Below are positions 41,682 to 54,159 of a stretch of DNA of 64,000 nt, piece after piece. The DNA lies in the NCBI RefSeq assembly GCF_022581195.2, contig NC_061452.1:69501-133500 (forward strand), written 5' to 3'. Origin of the DNA: Helicoverpa zea (taxonomy: Eukaryota > Arthropoda > Insecta > Lepidoptera > Noctuidae). Positions within the stretch are counted from its first letter, which is position 1, and each line of letters begins with the position of its first letter. The notes beneath the pieces were generated by a model that worked only from the letters and a program-made list of their open reading frames with translations, did no database searches and was not told where the DNA came from. Made by a program: the position numbers and the translations under genes.

Positions 41682-41943
41682 AGCTGGGTACTCACTTAGA
41701 AGTGTAGCACGTAACGTATCAGATACGGTATCAACCTGCAAGCGGGTACGGCTCGTCCACGGTCCTCACGATCACACTGCGAGCCGCCTTTGTATTCGTT
41801 GAACATTGAAACCGCCACTCGGCGGGTCACTGCGGGCTTACAGCGCTCCACGCGCGAGCGGCTCGCAGCGGGCTCGTGCCTACGTACTCACTTGATACCA
41901 TATCTGATACGTTACGTGCTACACTGTTTAGTGAGTACCCAGC
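41682..41943. mobile_element. MITE, about 262 bp
   Basis: Inverted ends AGCTGGGTACTCACT…, about 50 bp long with GTAACGTATCAGATA; flanks TTA at 41679-41681 and 41944-41946. Ends start AGCTKGG like the MADF-bearing elements, but the interiors are unrelated. Confidence 0.7.
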
Positions 41944-41946
41944 TTA

Positions 41947-42394
41947 TGGCTGCGAGGCTCGAATCCAGCGCGAACATGGATTTTGTCGCGCCTAATAGTT
42001 TAAACTACTGCTGGGCCTTTCAACCAAAGTCAGTTCTGTATTAATCATATTACCCCTAAGCTCATTACACTGAAAATCAATTTACTGCTTCAAATTAAGT
42101 ATGTAATAAATATATAGGAATATTTTTTGGCCTGATGCTATCCAACCTTTTCGACTTAGTTCAGACAAAAAAAGGAGGAGGTTCTCAAGTGACCCGTTTC
42201 TTTTTTGTCTTTGTTACTCGATTTCTCGAAAACGTCTAAACGGAGTTAGTCTTTTAGAATGCCCTCTTAAGCATTAAAACTAATGACTATATTCAATGAT
42301 CCCCCGCACCTAGTTCTTTTTTCGCTTTATCCGAATCTCGGCCGGAATGATCCATAACCATTTGCTCAAAGGAAGAAATACAAATCTATACATA
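41947..42394. other. Intergenic, nothing recognised
   Basis: AT-rich sequence; the last four bases (CATA) are the target duplication of the LTR element. Confidence 0.45.
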
Positions 42395-43431
42395 TGTCGG
42401 AGGCGTCATCAGGATGGCACTATCGTCCGACATCAGTTAGGGTATTCGTACAAAGAGATAATTCAAAGAAACTCAAAACTCAAACGTACTCAAAATGCAA
42501 ACGTTTATTCAAATTAGTCAGAACAAAAGACAGCCCGAAAACCGCCCGCCCTTCGCCACTTCCTATGTGTTTTGGCTGGGGAGAAGAAGTGGCGGAACAA
42601 ACTCCACAGCAACACATGTCTGTCTGTTAGGTTAGAAGAACCATTACAATACGAAAATCACACTACACGTAACGAAAGGCAGTAACGCGACAACTCCACG
42701 AAGACTCGACGAAGCCTCGACCAAGACTCGATCAAGACTGAGCTATGCGGACGCCACGCTGACCGCCACTACTCTGCCAAGCGCGCCAAAATGTTGTTTC
42801 ACCGGAAACGCCACCAGAGGGCGCGCTTGCGTGACGTTTAGTGTCCGTACTAATGACAGTCTCCGACACGGCCATCTTGACAACTCACACGTCCTCGTGT
42901 GAGGTAAGTATCTGGAACAAGAATTCACGGAAAGTAAGACGTCCTTTGTTCGGCCTTCCTGACCAAACGTTGGGAAATGAAATCGTAAAATGAAAACAAC
43001 AAAATTTATTCTCATTCACATTTACATTGTCATAACACAAGAATCTCAGCATTTAAATTACAAAATCAACATTCGAACCAACTTAAAAATCGTTTGATCA
43101 AATTTAGTATGCAGTACTCTGTTCGTAACTCCACCTCGTCTAACAACTCATTGCCTCAATCCGGCAAAACCAGCGGGACCTCCATCCGGTACCCGAATTC
43201 AACACACAACATATCACATTGCCTCTGTCCGGCAACTATGGGACCTCCATCCGGTACCCAATCTACCTTCTTCCTTTGGCGATGTAGGCGACATCACCAT
43301 GCTGGACGTTGGCTAGGTAAAACTCAGGCCAATAACCACGAACAGCATCGAAATGTACGCGATCTGAGCCACTTGCATACTACGTTTGCATCTTTAATCT
43401 CTCAATTTAAGGTCTAACATCCTAATCAACA

Positions 43432-43551
43432 TCCAGACTGTTTTGTGAAAGTTTCTAAAACTCAAAGCGATTTCGTCCCGACCCGGGAATCGAACCCAAG
43501 ACCTCGTGTATAGCAGTCACGCTTGCGACCACTAGGCCAACGAGTCAGTTA
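43432..43551 (-). mobile_element. SINE family 1, truncated, reverse
   Basis: Minus strand carries the head with B-box GGGTTCGATTCCC and TGGCCTAGTGGTCGCAAG, then the body start. It lies in the LTR element interior. Confidence 0.75.
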
Positions 43552-43609
43552 AACAGTACAATGTACAATGACAAGCCACAATAAAATTGGATTGATCTCA
43601 CCATGTTTA

Positions 43610-44951
43610 GGGGAGATGTTCCCAAAACGGGTAAGCTAACGAAAGATGTTAAATAAAATAACCAAGAACATTACATGCGACTTGTATTTGTACTCATAAG
43701 GTTGTTTATATAATAAACTTTGGAAAACATAAGACAGTCTTAGTAATCTTCTTCAATATTCTGAAAAAAATCAAAAAAACTTAACCCCTTCGAAATACCC
43801 GCTTTGCCCTAGTGGGGGTCCTAAAACGGGTAACGCCTTTGGGCAAAGCAGGTAAAGAATGAATATATGTGATAAATGAATTTAAAAACATTTAAAAAAA
43901 TATCTTAGCCTCCTATTATCCAGGAAATCTTTATTGTTAATTAGTCTCCTTAAATATGTTAAACAGTTCTCTTATTTTGATCAGTCTAGATTACTCTTTT
44001 ACGTCATTAAATGTTACATTTGAAATTATAATGCTACCAACAGATAATTTTGTTAAAAATCAAAGAAAAAATATTTAAATTTCTTTTTCACGCTGTTCCT
44101 GTTCTTCTTCAGCTCTCTGTGGCTTTCTTTGTCTTTGATTAGCTTTCAGTGGGATCAATTGAGGAAGTGCCCCTTATTTTATTGGTGTTACATGATGATC
44201 CTCAGGTTGAAGAAGGATTGTAGTTTGTGATGGAGTCTTGCATGGTGTTACAAAAACCCTTAAGAATTTGTGTTTCTGCCGTTATAGTCTTGCATGGTGT
44301 TGAAAGTTCTTCAATATACTGGCCTACTGGTGTTGGAGTATGAGGTGGACTTATAGCTTCGTCAAGAGGTTGCGGTCCAGTTTCATAACTTCCACATCCC
44401 ACGAAGCATTTAAAGTTTTTCTTTTATATTTATTCACCCAATTAAAAAAAAACAAAAAAAAAAACAAATTAGGTATTTTTTACATTTGAGTCAGATAAAT
44501 ATTGGCACTGGTCAGCTTAATACATATCATAAATTATTCCAGGGCAAATCGGATAGTCACCCGTTATGCCCCTACCCGTTTTGCCCAAAAGCACGTTTTA
44601 AATTTCAACTACCTTAACCATAAAATAGTAAACAAGGAGACCACTAATTATTCACAATGAATAAGCATATAACATGCAAAATGATAATACAAAACTACGA
44701 AAACCATAACTTACACCATATTTGAGTAGTTAGCACTAGCATAATTCGATTTTTTTTAATAAGTTCAGCAGAAAACTTTTTTTACGTCTTACCTCGAACA
44801 CGCTCGCTCCAGGTGCGCGAGCCGACTGACTGTGATCGGCAGGGGGGTAGTGTGCCACTCTACACTCACAGGTTCTCACTAAGATCTATAATATTCGAAT
44901 GGCAAGGCCTACCCGTTTTAGGAGGGGTACCCGTTTTAGGAACATCTCCCC
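43610..44951 (-). mobile_element. TA-flanked DNA transposon, Tc1/mariner-pogo style
   Basis: Inverted ends GGGGAGATGTTCC followed by YAAAACGGGTA are flanked by TA at 43608-43609 and 44952-44953. The minus strand holds an open stretch at 44202-44402 (PQPLDEAISPPHTPTPVGQY) and then VTPIK and LIPLKANQRQRKPQRAEE. This is reminiscent of the low-complexity C-terminus of pogo-like transposases; the catalytic core is absent. The superfamily call rests mainly on the TA duplication. Confidence 0.65.
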
Positions 44952-45954
44952 TATCATTCAGACATCTCTTAACATCTCTCTGCATAGTGCCTCGTGTATG
45001 TTCATGCTGAAATCCGGCGCTCAGTAGAATCCAGGCGTCGCGCTCGAGGACACCACAGCGACGAACTAGCAGACTAGACTCCTTTCACTCGAAGCAGGGG
45101 AGGCTCGCGGGATTATCACATGCAAAAGAAATCGGAAATCGGTTAATTTTGTCACAACATTTTCATAACAACGATGACAATATTGCTGTCATGGCATAAA
45201 TCTAATTTCACTGATTGACGATTTTCCCAACAATGCAATCATGAAGGTCACGTGAACAGTATGTCAGAACATTATCACATTCGGATTAAAACAAACCTAA
45301 CAGCAGGTTTATAACGAAGCTTGTGGCAATGAATGCTCCTTGAACATAGGCAGTTCATAACCAACATTAATCAGCGAGACCGAGACTGCCTCTCAAGTTT
45401 ATAAATGTCATTCGACAAATAACCACAAAAATAAACCAAAAATGGATCGGTCTCACCGGGTTTCCAGTCAACGCGCATGACGATCGCACATCGCTATGGC
45501 GCGCAGTGCAGCAAGGCTTTCGCGGACGTGAAGCCACGGAGATGCACGAGCACCAACACTCCGAACTCACGATAACTCACGACACGTTGACACGTTGGGC
45601 TCCTGGCAGGCAGCTGGGATGCTCCGCAGTAATTTTGTCGCCAGATTACACAATAACCACCGTCATTGTTGAAACATGAAAAAAAGACAAATTCGGTTAA
45701 TTTTCTAGCATACCCTCAATAACTAGCTTGACATGTAACAATGGAAAACGATACCATTACCATAACCGTGGTTACCATACTTGTACCTTCGCTGAAATTC
45801 TTAATAAATCTTCTACTACAACCTCCATTTGAAATTATCAACGTTCCATTTTTTTTTTAACCAAATGATTCAAAGTCCACTTACGTCGTTAAATACACAC
45901 TAGCAAAATTCACATAGCAAACCTTACTAACAAAAGTCAAAACCTAAACTCAAT

Positions 45955-46195
45955 TCAACAATTTCCGTCAAGACAACCTTTCTCCGGCGTCTGATAGCGA
46001 TGACTCAAGACATCCTCTATCCGGAGTCTGATAGTCACCATTTCAAGACAACCTTTATCCGGAGTCTGATAGTCGACTTGCCCTTCAAGACAACTTCTAT
46101 CCGGCGTCTGACATGTACGACTCAAGACATCCTCTACCCGGAGTCTGATAGTCGACTTGCCCTTCAAGACAACCTCTATCCGGCGTCTGACAGCC
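45955..46195 (+). repeat. Tandem array in the LTR element interior
   Basis: Six or so diverged units of TTCAAGACAACCTCTATCCG plus GAGTCTGATAG, with some units alternating CATCCTCTA. The unit is about 35-60 bp depending on how sub-repeats are counted. It lies close to the second LTR. Confidence 0.65.
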
Positions 46196-46854
46196 ACACC
46201 CAAATAACCATTCCACCGAATAACCACCCAGGATTCTTCCTAGTGCTTACCTAGATCGATTCAATGTAATAGCAGTATCGTATCTGGCGTTGCAATTTTC
46301 ACCACTACAATCTTTGAACACGATCACATTTTGAACACGTGACCCTGTGGGCATTCGGATTACATCCCACTTCTGATGTCGGAGGCGTCATCAGGATGGC
46401 ACTATCGTCCGACATCAGTTAGGGTATTCGTACAAAGAGATAATTCAAAGAAACTCAAAACTCAAACGTACTCAAAATGCAAACGTTTATTCAAATTAGT
46501 CAGAACAAAAGACAGCCCGAAAACCGCCCGCCCTTCGCCACTTCCTATGTGTTTTGGCTGGGGAGAAGAAGTGGCGGAACAAACTCCACAGCAACACATG
46601 TCTGTCTGTTAGGTTAGAAGAACCATTACAATACGAAAATCACACTACACGTAACGAAAGGCAGTAACGCGACAACTCCACGAAGACTCGACGAAGCCTC
46701 GACCAAGACTCGATCAAGACTGAGCTATGCGGACGCCACGCTGACCGCCACTACTCTGCCAAGCGCGCCAAAATGTTGTTTCACCGGAAACGCCACCAGA
46801 GGGCGCGCTTGCGTGACGTTTAGTGTCCGTACTAATGACAGTCTCCGACACATA

Positions 46855-48762
46855 TAATAAATCTGTAGAAAAGTAATTTTTGTACATTGAAGAAATTGAC
46901 AAAAAAAATAGCCAGCATGTTAAAGGATAACTAACAGAACCCATTTCCATCATTTTTGTCATTTTTGTCTGTTTGTCTGTTTGTCTGTTTATCTGTTTGT
47001 TTGTTCGGGATTCACGTAAAATCTACGAATTCAATGCAGACAATGCTTATATACAAAAATTCTACGTAACTTGGGGTATTACTTAGTTTTTGTTTCATCG
47101 AAATCGATTCACTCTATCAAAAGATATGATTAATTTGTGAATTCAAGACGTAAAATATTACGACACGCAATCTGTTTGTCAAAACTGTACATTTGAATGT
47201 TGTACTTATATTAGTTGATCGGCCTATTATTAACCTTTACACAGAAAATCACACCTTCATAAGTAACTTCGGAAGAAAAAAAAAATGAAAATTTTGTTTA
47301 GCCAAGGTTAAAGTAGCTCCATCTGTGGTAATCTGTGTTAAATAAAATACATAAAATTTGCCAAAGGAGCGAGGTGGTAAATGACAATAAATTACCATAC
47401 ATTCTTTATAGAGGATTATTATTCCAACAGATGGAGTTGTGTATTTTCCGTAATTCACCATATTTTAACACGTAGTGTAATTATTCGATAGACATTTCAA
47501 TAGTGTTTGTCAGTTTGCCGTGCCACATCAAAATCCAATTATAATTATTACCTTGATGAAAGGAAAATTAATAGTTCTCAGCCAAATTTAAAACGGTGCC
47601 ATCTAAATTATTTTTTGAACATTATGTCAAAAATGATGACTTTAGTATAACAATTAATTATCATTTAAAGTTACAGATGGAGTTCATATCAGGCTTTTTT
47701 CATAAACATAGTTTAGCTTATCTTCCACTAATGTGGTGGCCTTAAAACAAATTACTTTGAGTGAGTAGTATTAAGTAGACCTTAATTATTTTTTCTGATG
47801 CAAAATATGTAAACTTAATCCTAGAAGAAAGGAGGATCTGTCTCTCGCAAGCGCTGCTAAGCGTGAGGTAGGTAGGTAGGTAATGTAGGATTCTGTAGCT
47901 TTAAGAACAAGCCCAGATACAAAGTGCAGATAAGAAATGGGAGCTTTCTCGATTTAATACCATACACACGTAAAATGCTTTATGCGTCTGAAAACGTACA
48001 AATTGCGCGTCGCATACCAGAGACATGCTTACTTTCAACTTCTGATCGCAAATACACTGGTCACGATTACAAACAGTCTCAGTAAGACCCGAGCCAAGTC
48101 TAAAAAAACACCTTTTATATAAAACTACGTTTGATGTCATTCAATCACAAAGACAGAATTGTTTTCTGTTGCAAATCCTATCCACCTGTATCCTATCCTA
48201 ATCCAGCATGCATTGCAGGTGTGCATTGCACAAAAACCAATGGTATCCTATTCGAGAATTCAAAAGAGTCAACCGGCCAACGTCAGCTTCTGCGCTAAGC
48301 AAGTGTTCTTAATAGTACCATCAGAATTACATTCATCGTTGAATGAGGTGAATAAATTTTCAGAAACCACAATAACAGTAGGAGCCAAAGCATATGATCG
48401 CTTCATAGAGCTCTGATTGGCCCCAGGTGACCAAGTCAGGTCTGATTTGTTCGTTCATCAGATCTTTGAAAGTGTTTCGGTGGATACTTACTGTCGTCCT
48501 GTGTGACACAAAATATGGTATATAAACGTCCTCCGCAAGAGCGAAATTTTCCCGGTGTGCGGTAGTGACGCACAGTATACAACACTTATGTTTCTTTCGA
48601 TTTGCTGGCTCCACCAAGAAATGACAAATTGCAAGCGTACATTTTGAAAATCTTGGCAAAACTGCAGGTTTCAAGTACGAACACATGAAGTGGACTCTCA
48701 CAGATACGTACATTTTGCCTATTCGTGAACTAATGCAAACATTTCGGTGGAGTCCCGGCTTA
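46855..48762. other. Intergenic with microsatellites, no gene recognised
   Basis: A TGTCTGTT tandem tract at about 46966-47008 and GTAGGTAG at about 47866-47882. A 138-codon minus frame at 48360-48776 and an 85-codon plus frame at 48159-48416 have no recognisable motif or splice context. Confidence 0.45.
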
Positions 48763-49128
48763 GGCCTCCCCCACATTAGGCGTGCGCGATCCTCGGGCGT
48801 GTGAGTAGCGCGGGCGACGCGCGTGCGTCGCGAGCGCGCTGCGTGAGCGTCGCGTTTTGCTGCCCTGCGGCATTTACCTACAGCGCGCTCGCGGCGCGCA
48901 CGCGCCGCTCTCCTTGACGTTTAACTGCTAAGGCGTTTAGCGGGCGGCGGGGATAGCGGGCGAAGGGGTAAGAACGCAACTCGAGCGCCGCGTGCTCGCT
49001 GCGAGCGCGTCGCTTGGACTCTTCACACATGCCGCAGGGCAGCAAAACGCGACGTTCATGCAGCGTGCTCGCGACGCCCGCGCTACTCACACGCCCGAGG
49101 ATCGCGCACGCCTAATGTGGGGTCAGCC
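48763..49128. mobile_element. MITE, 366 bp, TTA duplication, long GC-rich arms
   Basis: Inverted arms of more than 80 bp including CCCACATTAGGCGTGCGCG, with ends GGCCTCCCCC and GGCTGACCCC. TTA at 48760-48762 and 49129-49131. Non-coding. Confidence 0.8.
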
Positions 49129-49131
49129 TTA

Positions 49132-50273
49132 CCATAGTGAGTAGGTAAGTGCACAAAAAATCCCCGTCATACAAGTGTTTCTCCCCAGTAGTGAAACTAT
49201 CCTACCCTATGCGCCTGCTGATGATGATGACTCATTTTATCATCCATCCAGCTATTCCCCAACTATGTTGGTGTTGCCTTCCAGTCACCGAATCTGTTTG
49301 AGTACCAATATTTTGCTTGGAGCGACTACCTATCTACCTATCTTCAATCCAGTCTCACTACACAAGACGATATCCATGGTGAAACTGACAGACTTTCTGG
49401 CTTCTGATTAGTCGCAGCAGCTGCAGAAAATGTACAAATGACAGCTTTGTCAGACTCAAAGCATATAGACATAGATTATAACTGTTTCCTGAAAATTACT
49501 TACGCACCATACGTAATAATTTTCCAAATTGGCTGACTAGATCCAGAGATATTCACAACGTCACAAACTTTACTTCTTTTGTTTAGATAAATGGTCACAT
49601 CCACAACACAACCTTGATCAATGAATCTATGCGACTGCTAAGTGCTAATCCTAATTATACTGTCACGTGAAAGAATGCACCTACGGGATAAGTAGTATTT
49701 TGACTATTCTATATTGCCCACGCAGACGAAGTTGCGGGCAACAGCTATTATTAATATTATTGGAGTTACCTTTCTACAACAACATTCCCTACACTATAAT
49801 AGAACATTCCAATAAGTATTTATATTTGGTTTATTTACTTTTACCTCAATAACAGTACGACATCTCTGAACAAGCAATAGCGGTCAGTTTTGTAACAGCT
49901 AAGGGAATTTTCTTCCATGCTTAGTTAAAATCTGTGTAGAATTTATCGATGTTCCATGTACGACTTATTGCCATGATACTTTTCGCTTATTACCAGTTTT
50001 TGTTTCATTGGATTTACAATAAGCCAAACCAAAACCGTCATAAGTTGCCCGATCAAAGAGTCATTTTTACTACTCTTGCAATGTTTTTCAGAACTTTTCA
50101 ATTTGGAAAAATTTCAAATTTTCTTTTTAATTTGGAAAGTCCTAATGGCCGGTAAATTTATGCTTAGCTTATAACAATAATGCTTGTTTCTAAAATATTA
50201 TAGTACTTGAATTCGCCTATTTTTCATAATTCCTACCTTTATGAAGGGTCTTACACTAAGCAGTGGCGAGCAG
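49132..50273. other. Intergenic with a SINE family 2 fragment
   Basis: 49240-49450 carries CCCAACTATGTTGG, GTTGCCTTCCAGTC and TGGCTTCTGATTAGTCG, a diverged piece of SINE family 2 (same orientation as 11364). The rest is AT-rich. Confidence 0.5.
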
Positions 50274-50666
50274 GGGCCCGATTCTCCTAATTTTACTTAA
50301 GCGACATACGATTCACGTTCGACTCAATTCGACTGAGATCCAATCCCGACTCGATTACGATTGAAGCGTATGTGGCATTCCGCTATTTTTTCTTTGAAAT
50401 AAACGTTTTTATCCTTTCCTGTCATTCAATAATGAATCATTCTGCAAATGATTTACGATTGCAAAATGATTGTACAGCAAACTACCGTACATAGACCAAA
50501 ATCACCAAAATAGCAGACCAATCGCACACCAATCAAATGTCAATCGAATACGATTGGTCTTTTATTAGTAGCAGAATGACCGATATGGGTAAAACTGCTA
50601 TTCCTATCATATTGCGATTCGATTTCTATTCGATTTTGACATTATTAACTTAAGAGAATCGGGCCC
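50274..50666. mobile_element. MITE, 393 bp, CAG duplication
   Basis: Complete GGGCCCGATTCTCC-family member with CAG at 50271-50273 and 50667-50669. Confidence 0.85.
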
Positions 50667-51030
50667 CAGCCCTACACTATAACATTTTCGCCTCCTACGT
50701 TTGAGAACTCTCTTGGTGTACTTTGGTTCCATCACATGTTTTGGAGGTGACTAAAATCAATTATTATTTTTAGAAGTCGTCAAATCCCTTTGTTTTATCA
50801 GACAAAAAAAATCGTTTTTCAATACTTGTTGAGAGCAACTTTCACCTTTGATAGAAAACGCCAAGTAAGTACAGTATGGACACGCGGTGCTTTTCAAAGA
50901 GTAACATCTTCCGATACACATGCACTACGCAGACACAATTTTCGTCCTTTCAGCATCAGATGACTCCGAAAAAAACAGTAAGTATCGAATAATGTGAATG
51001 GTTCTTTATTTCCTTATAAAACCACTGTAA
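50667..51030. other. Intergenic, nothing recognised
   Basis: AT-rich sequence ending in TAA, the left target duplication of the next element. Confidence 0.45.
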
Positions 51031-52804
51031 GGGTGCGTCCACATCTGGCGAATGTGCCGCGAATGTGCAGCTCGCGAGCCGTTTGCGACCTGCCCGCGAG
51101 CTGCGCGCGTGCATTTTTGTTCGTGTGCGTTCGCGCAGCGGAATGTTGTTGAATTTAAAGATTTTAATTATGCAGATAATTAGTGTAAGACGTCCTATAA
51201 TTGTGTATGGTAAATAAAAATTTGTGTATGCAGCCATTGTGGAGAAATTCACCAAAAACAGATTCCGCTGGGCGAACGTTGGCGAACGTTGTCCTGGCGG
51301 AACTTTTTTTAATCCATAGACTTTAGAAGAAAAGAGATGTGTCCGAAAATTAGTGTGTATTTGTGTATAATTGATTATGTATGAATGAAATCAGTGCATG
51401 CATAAACTTCTGAGAAATTCAAGTTTCCGCTACGCGAACTTTTGGCCATTAGCTAGTTTTCATATAAAGCGTTTACATAGAGAGCTGTAGATTTTTACAT
51501 ACGTTGTTTTGAATTTGTTTATATTTGTTTAAAAAACAGATTTAGAAAAAGTCGTAGGGTTTAAAAGATAAAAATATAAACGTAAAATACACTTATTAGG
51601 TCTTAGTTCTTAAAGTATGCAGTTTGGGGTCTAGATTTTCGCGTTTACACAAACCTGGTAAGTGTCTCCAACATGTTGCCAAGTATCAATGATGTTCCGT
51701 TAGTAATTAAAAATTTATAGGATATTTTACCATGAATAGATCACTGTTTACAAAGCAGTCGAATATCACGACGTTCTAAAGGAATTGCATGGTAAAATGT
51801 ATGCCAATAATTAGTTTAATCATTCAACTATTCACTTGCAAAATTTCATGTCATTAAATTCAGTAATTAAAGAAAGACAATTATAATACTGACGGAGCAT
51901 CGAAAACCTGTCGTAGATAGTGGCATTATTATTAAAAAAATATTTTTCAATCAAGAAATACAATTGTTTTATTTTTTCCTAACGCTTGTGTACGCAACTG
52001 TACCATATTAAAAAATACTAACCTACCAAGTTAAGAACGTTGCTTAGATATATGGCACGGCCGCTTTTTTGTAGCTATCCGAACTTGGTCGGATTATGTA
52101 GGGTTTCGATGCTCCGTCAGTATTATAATTGTCTTTCTTTAATTACTGAATTTAATGACATGAAATTTTGCAAGTGAATAGTTGAATGATTAAACTAATT
52201 ATTGGCATACATTTTACCATGCAATGAGGGTTTTCTAAAATGGCGTCCACCAGGTGGCAGCACCGAGTCGTCAGGTCCAGGTAACTGTCAAAGTGCTTAT
52301 CTTTACTATGAATAGTGAACGATTTTAGTGTTTTTTTTATTTTATAATTAAAGCACTGCATTATTGTTTTACTATTGAGGTTGAGTAAATAAAAAAAACT
52401 AAATCATATTGTGTTAACAAATTTTTCAACAAGCTTTTCCTTTGTACCAGTGACTTTTGCACCCTCTCTCTTAGCTCAATTTTTAGTTCGGAAACCTTAT
52501 TCTGACCGTAGTCCATAATAAAATCAATAACACTTCCAATATTTGAACAGAATTTCAATAAACAATAAGTTCGGACCCTACAATTCCATACTATTTGACA
52601 GCTGTTTGGACCTGACGCATACGAAGCGCCGCCTGAGATTCTCGCCACAGAGTGTCTTTGGTAAGCACGTGTGCCTAGAATTTTCAGCTGTTTTCAGTGT
52701 TTTAGTGATCTTTTGTGACTTATTTTTGTGATTGTGTGTTGTCCTTGTGTTTGTTACCAGTAGTGTAGTGTTATTTAGGTAATTAACTAGGCTTAACAAG
52801 CACT

Positions 52805-54159
52805 ATGGAACTCAATAAACCCCCCGACCCCGATCCTCCCGACATCTCTGCATTTGCTCCTCTTTCCCCCAATTACCCACTCTCCCAATTCGCCGATGTT
52901 GCTTGCAGCATCGCGGACTCCCTCACCTCATCACCCTCGAATGCCAGGAAACGCTCCGGAGATGATTCAAACATTGCCGTGTCAACCCCGCCACCGAAAC
53001 AACTAAAGAATTTAATTGGCCGCAGCAGGTACTCTGCTACTGATAAGGCACCGTTCATTGTACACGTCTCTCGATTGGAACCCCAGCCTAACACCGGTTC
53101 CTCTCTGCATCCAGTTACTTTTGGCATATTCCTTCAAAAACACAACATAACTTGCATTGTCCGCGATGGCGTTAAAAAAGTCGGCAGGAACCGTGTGTCG
53201 GTAGAATTCAAATCCCCTCAGGATGCGACTTCATTTATTATTAATAATTTAACATCTTTCCCAAAAATAGTTTTGTTGCCTCTATCCCTACTTTCAATAT
53301 TACTCGCATGGGTGTTGTTACCGGTGTGCCCACTGATCTAAATGAAGAGGAAGCTCAAAGGTATCTACAAGTCCCCTCAGGTTGTGGTGAAATTCTAAAA
53401 GTGCGACGCATAAATAGGAAAGTGGTGATTGATGGAGTGACACAATTTAAGGCAACAGAAACATGTGTTCTAACATTTGACGGTCAGGTATTACCGCAAA
53501 GAGTTTTCTGTTGTTATACTTCCCTCCCAGTCCAACAGTATGTCTACCCCACCATCCAGTGCCGTAAGTGCTGTAGGTTCGGTCATGTGGAACTTGTTTG
53601 CCGGTCTAAACCCCGCTGCAGTAAGTGCGGCCATGATCACCCTGGTGATGGTTGCAGCATTTCTGAGGCGGAGGCATTTTGTGTGCTCTGCTCGGGGAAT
53701 CATTTTGCGAATAGCAAATCTTGCCCGGAGCTGGGCAGACAGAAGGCCATTAAGACCGTTATGGCTGAGAAGTCCCTCTCATATGCTGTTTCTCGCAACT
53801 ACGCGAATGCTACAAAAGCAGTTCCTGCCCCCACTCAGTCATATCGCAAAACCGTTTTTCTTAAGCCGAAGACCCATGCCCCTCTATCTCCCTCTTACGA
53901 TAAAGCTGCTCATCAGCAAATCATTAACTCCCCTGCATCTTCACAGCCTGATGGCTGCGCTTTAAATAACCTATTCGTCGATAATAATACTTCATCACTG
54001 ATAGAAATTCTTGTTAAACTTTTAAGTACAATTTTATCTTCTAATAATGCACAAATACCGTCCAACGTTGCCTATCAACTAGTTAACTTGCTCTCAAATA
54101 TTAAAAATGGCGTCCCGTCAAATATTCCTACAATGGAATGTGAGGAGCGTGTGGCATAA
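52805..54159 (+). pseudogene. LINE ORF1 (gag-like, three zinc knuckles), one frameshift
   Basis: Starts MELNKPPDPDPPDISAFA, with a Ser/Pro-rich N-terminus and a central RNA-binding region (PFIVHVSRL…FLQKHNITCIV). A frameshift near 53265-53275 moves the frame; it continues MGVVTGVPTDLNEEEAQRYL. Three cysteine knuckles follow: CRKCCRFGHVELVC, CSKCGHDHPGDGC, CVLCSGNHFANSKSC. The last 53 nt overlap ORF2 in another frame. The knuckle arrangement is typical of I/Jockey/R1-type ORF1. Confidence 0.8.

Larger units (their letters stand above)
42395..46850. mobile_element. Non-autonomous LTR element, apparently identical LTRs
   Basis: Two 474-bp direct repeats, 42395-42868 and 46377-46850, start TGTCGGAG and end CTCCGACA, flanked by the 4-bp duplication CATA at 42391-42394 and 46851-46854. 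The LTRs seem identical by eye, including their shared 78-codon open stretch, so the insertion is recent. The 3.5 kb interior has no gag or pol and no convincing tRNA primer site or polypurine tract. It holds a SINE, a TA-flanked DNA transposon and a tandem array. This matches the description of a large non-coding LTR derivative. Because no pol is present, orientation and superfamily are not set. Confidence 0.8.

Noticed and set aside
46376..46612. 78-codon protein in each LTR
   Set aside because: Identical in both LTRs because the LTRs are identical; overlaps a LINE-derived block and lacks any motif.
48360..48776. 138-codon minus-strand gene
   Set aside because: No recognisable motif, no splice context, mixed composition; most likely chance.
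52361..52648. Minus-strand ORF beside the LINE
   Set aside because: Crosses the LINE target duplication and has no clear family; may be a worn transposase piece but cannot be supported.
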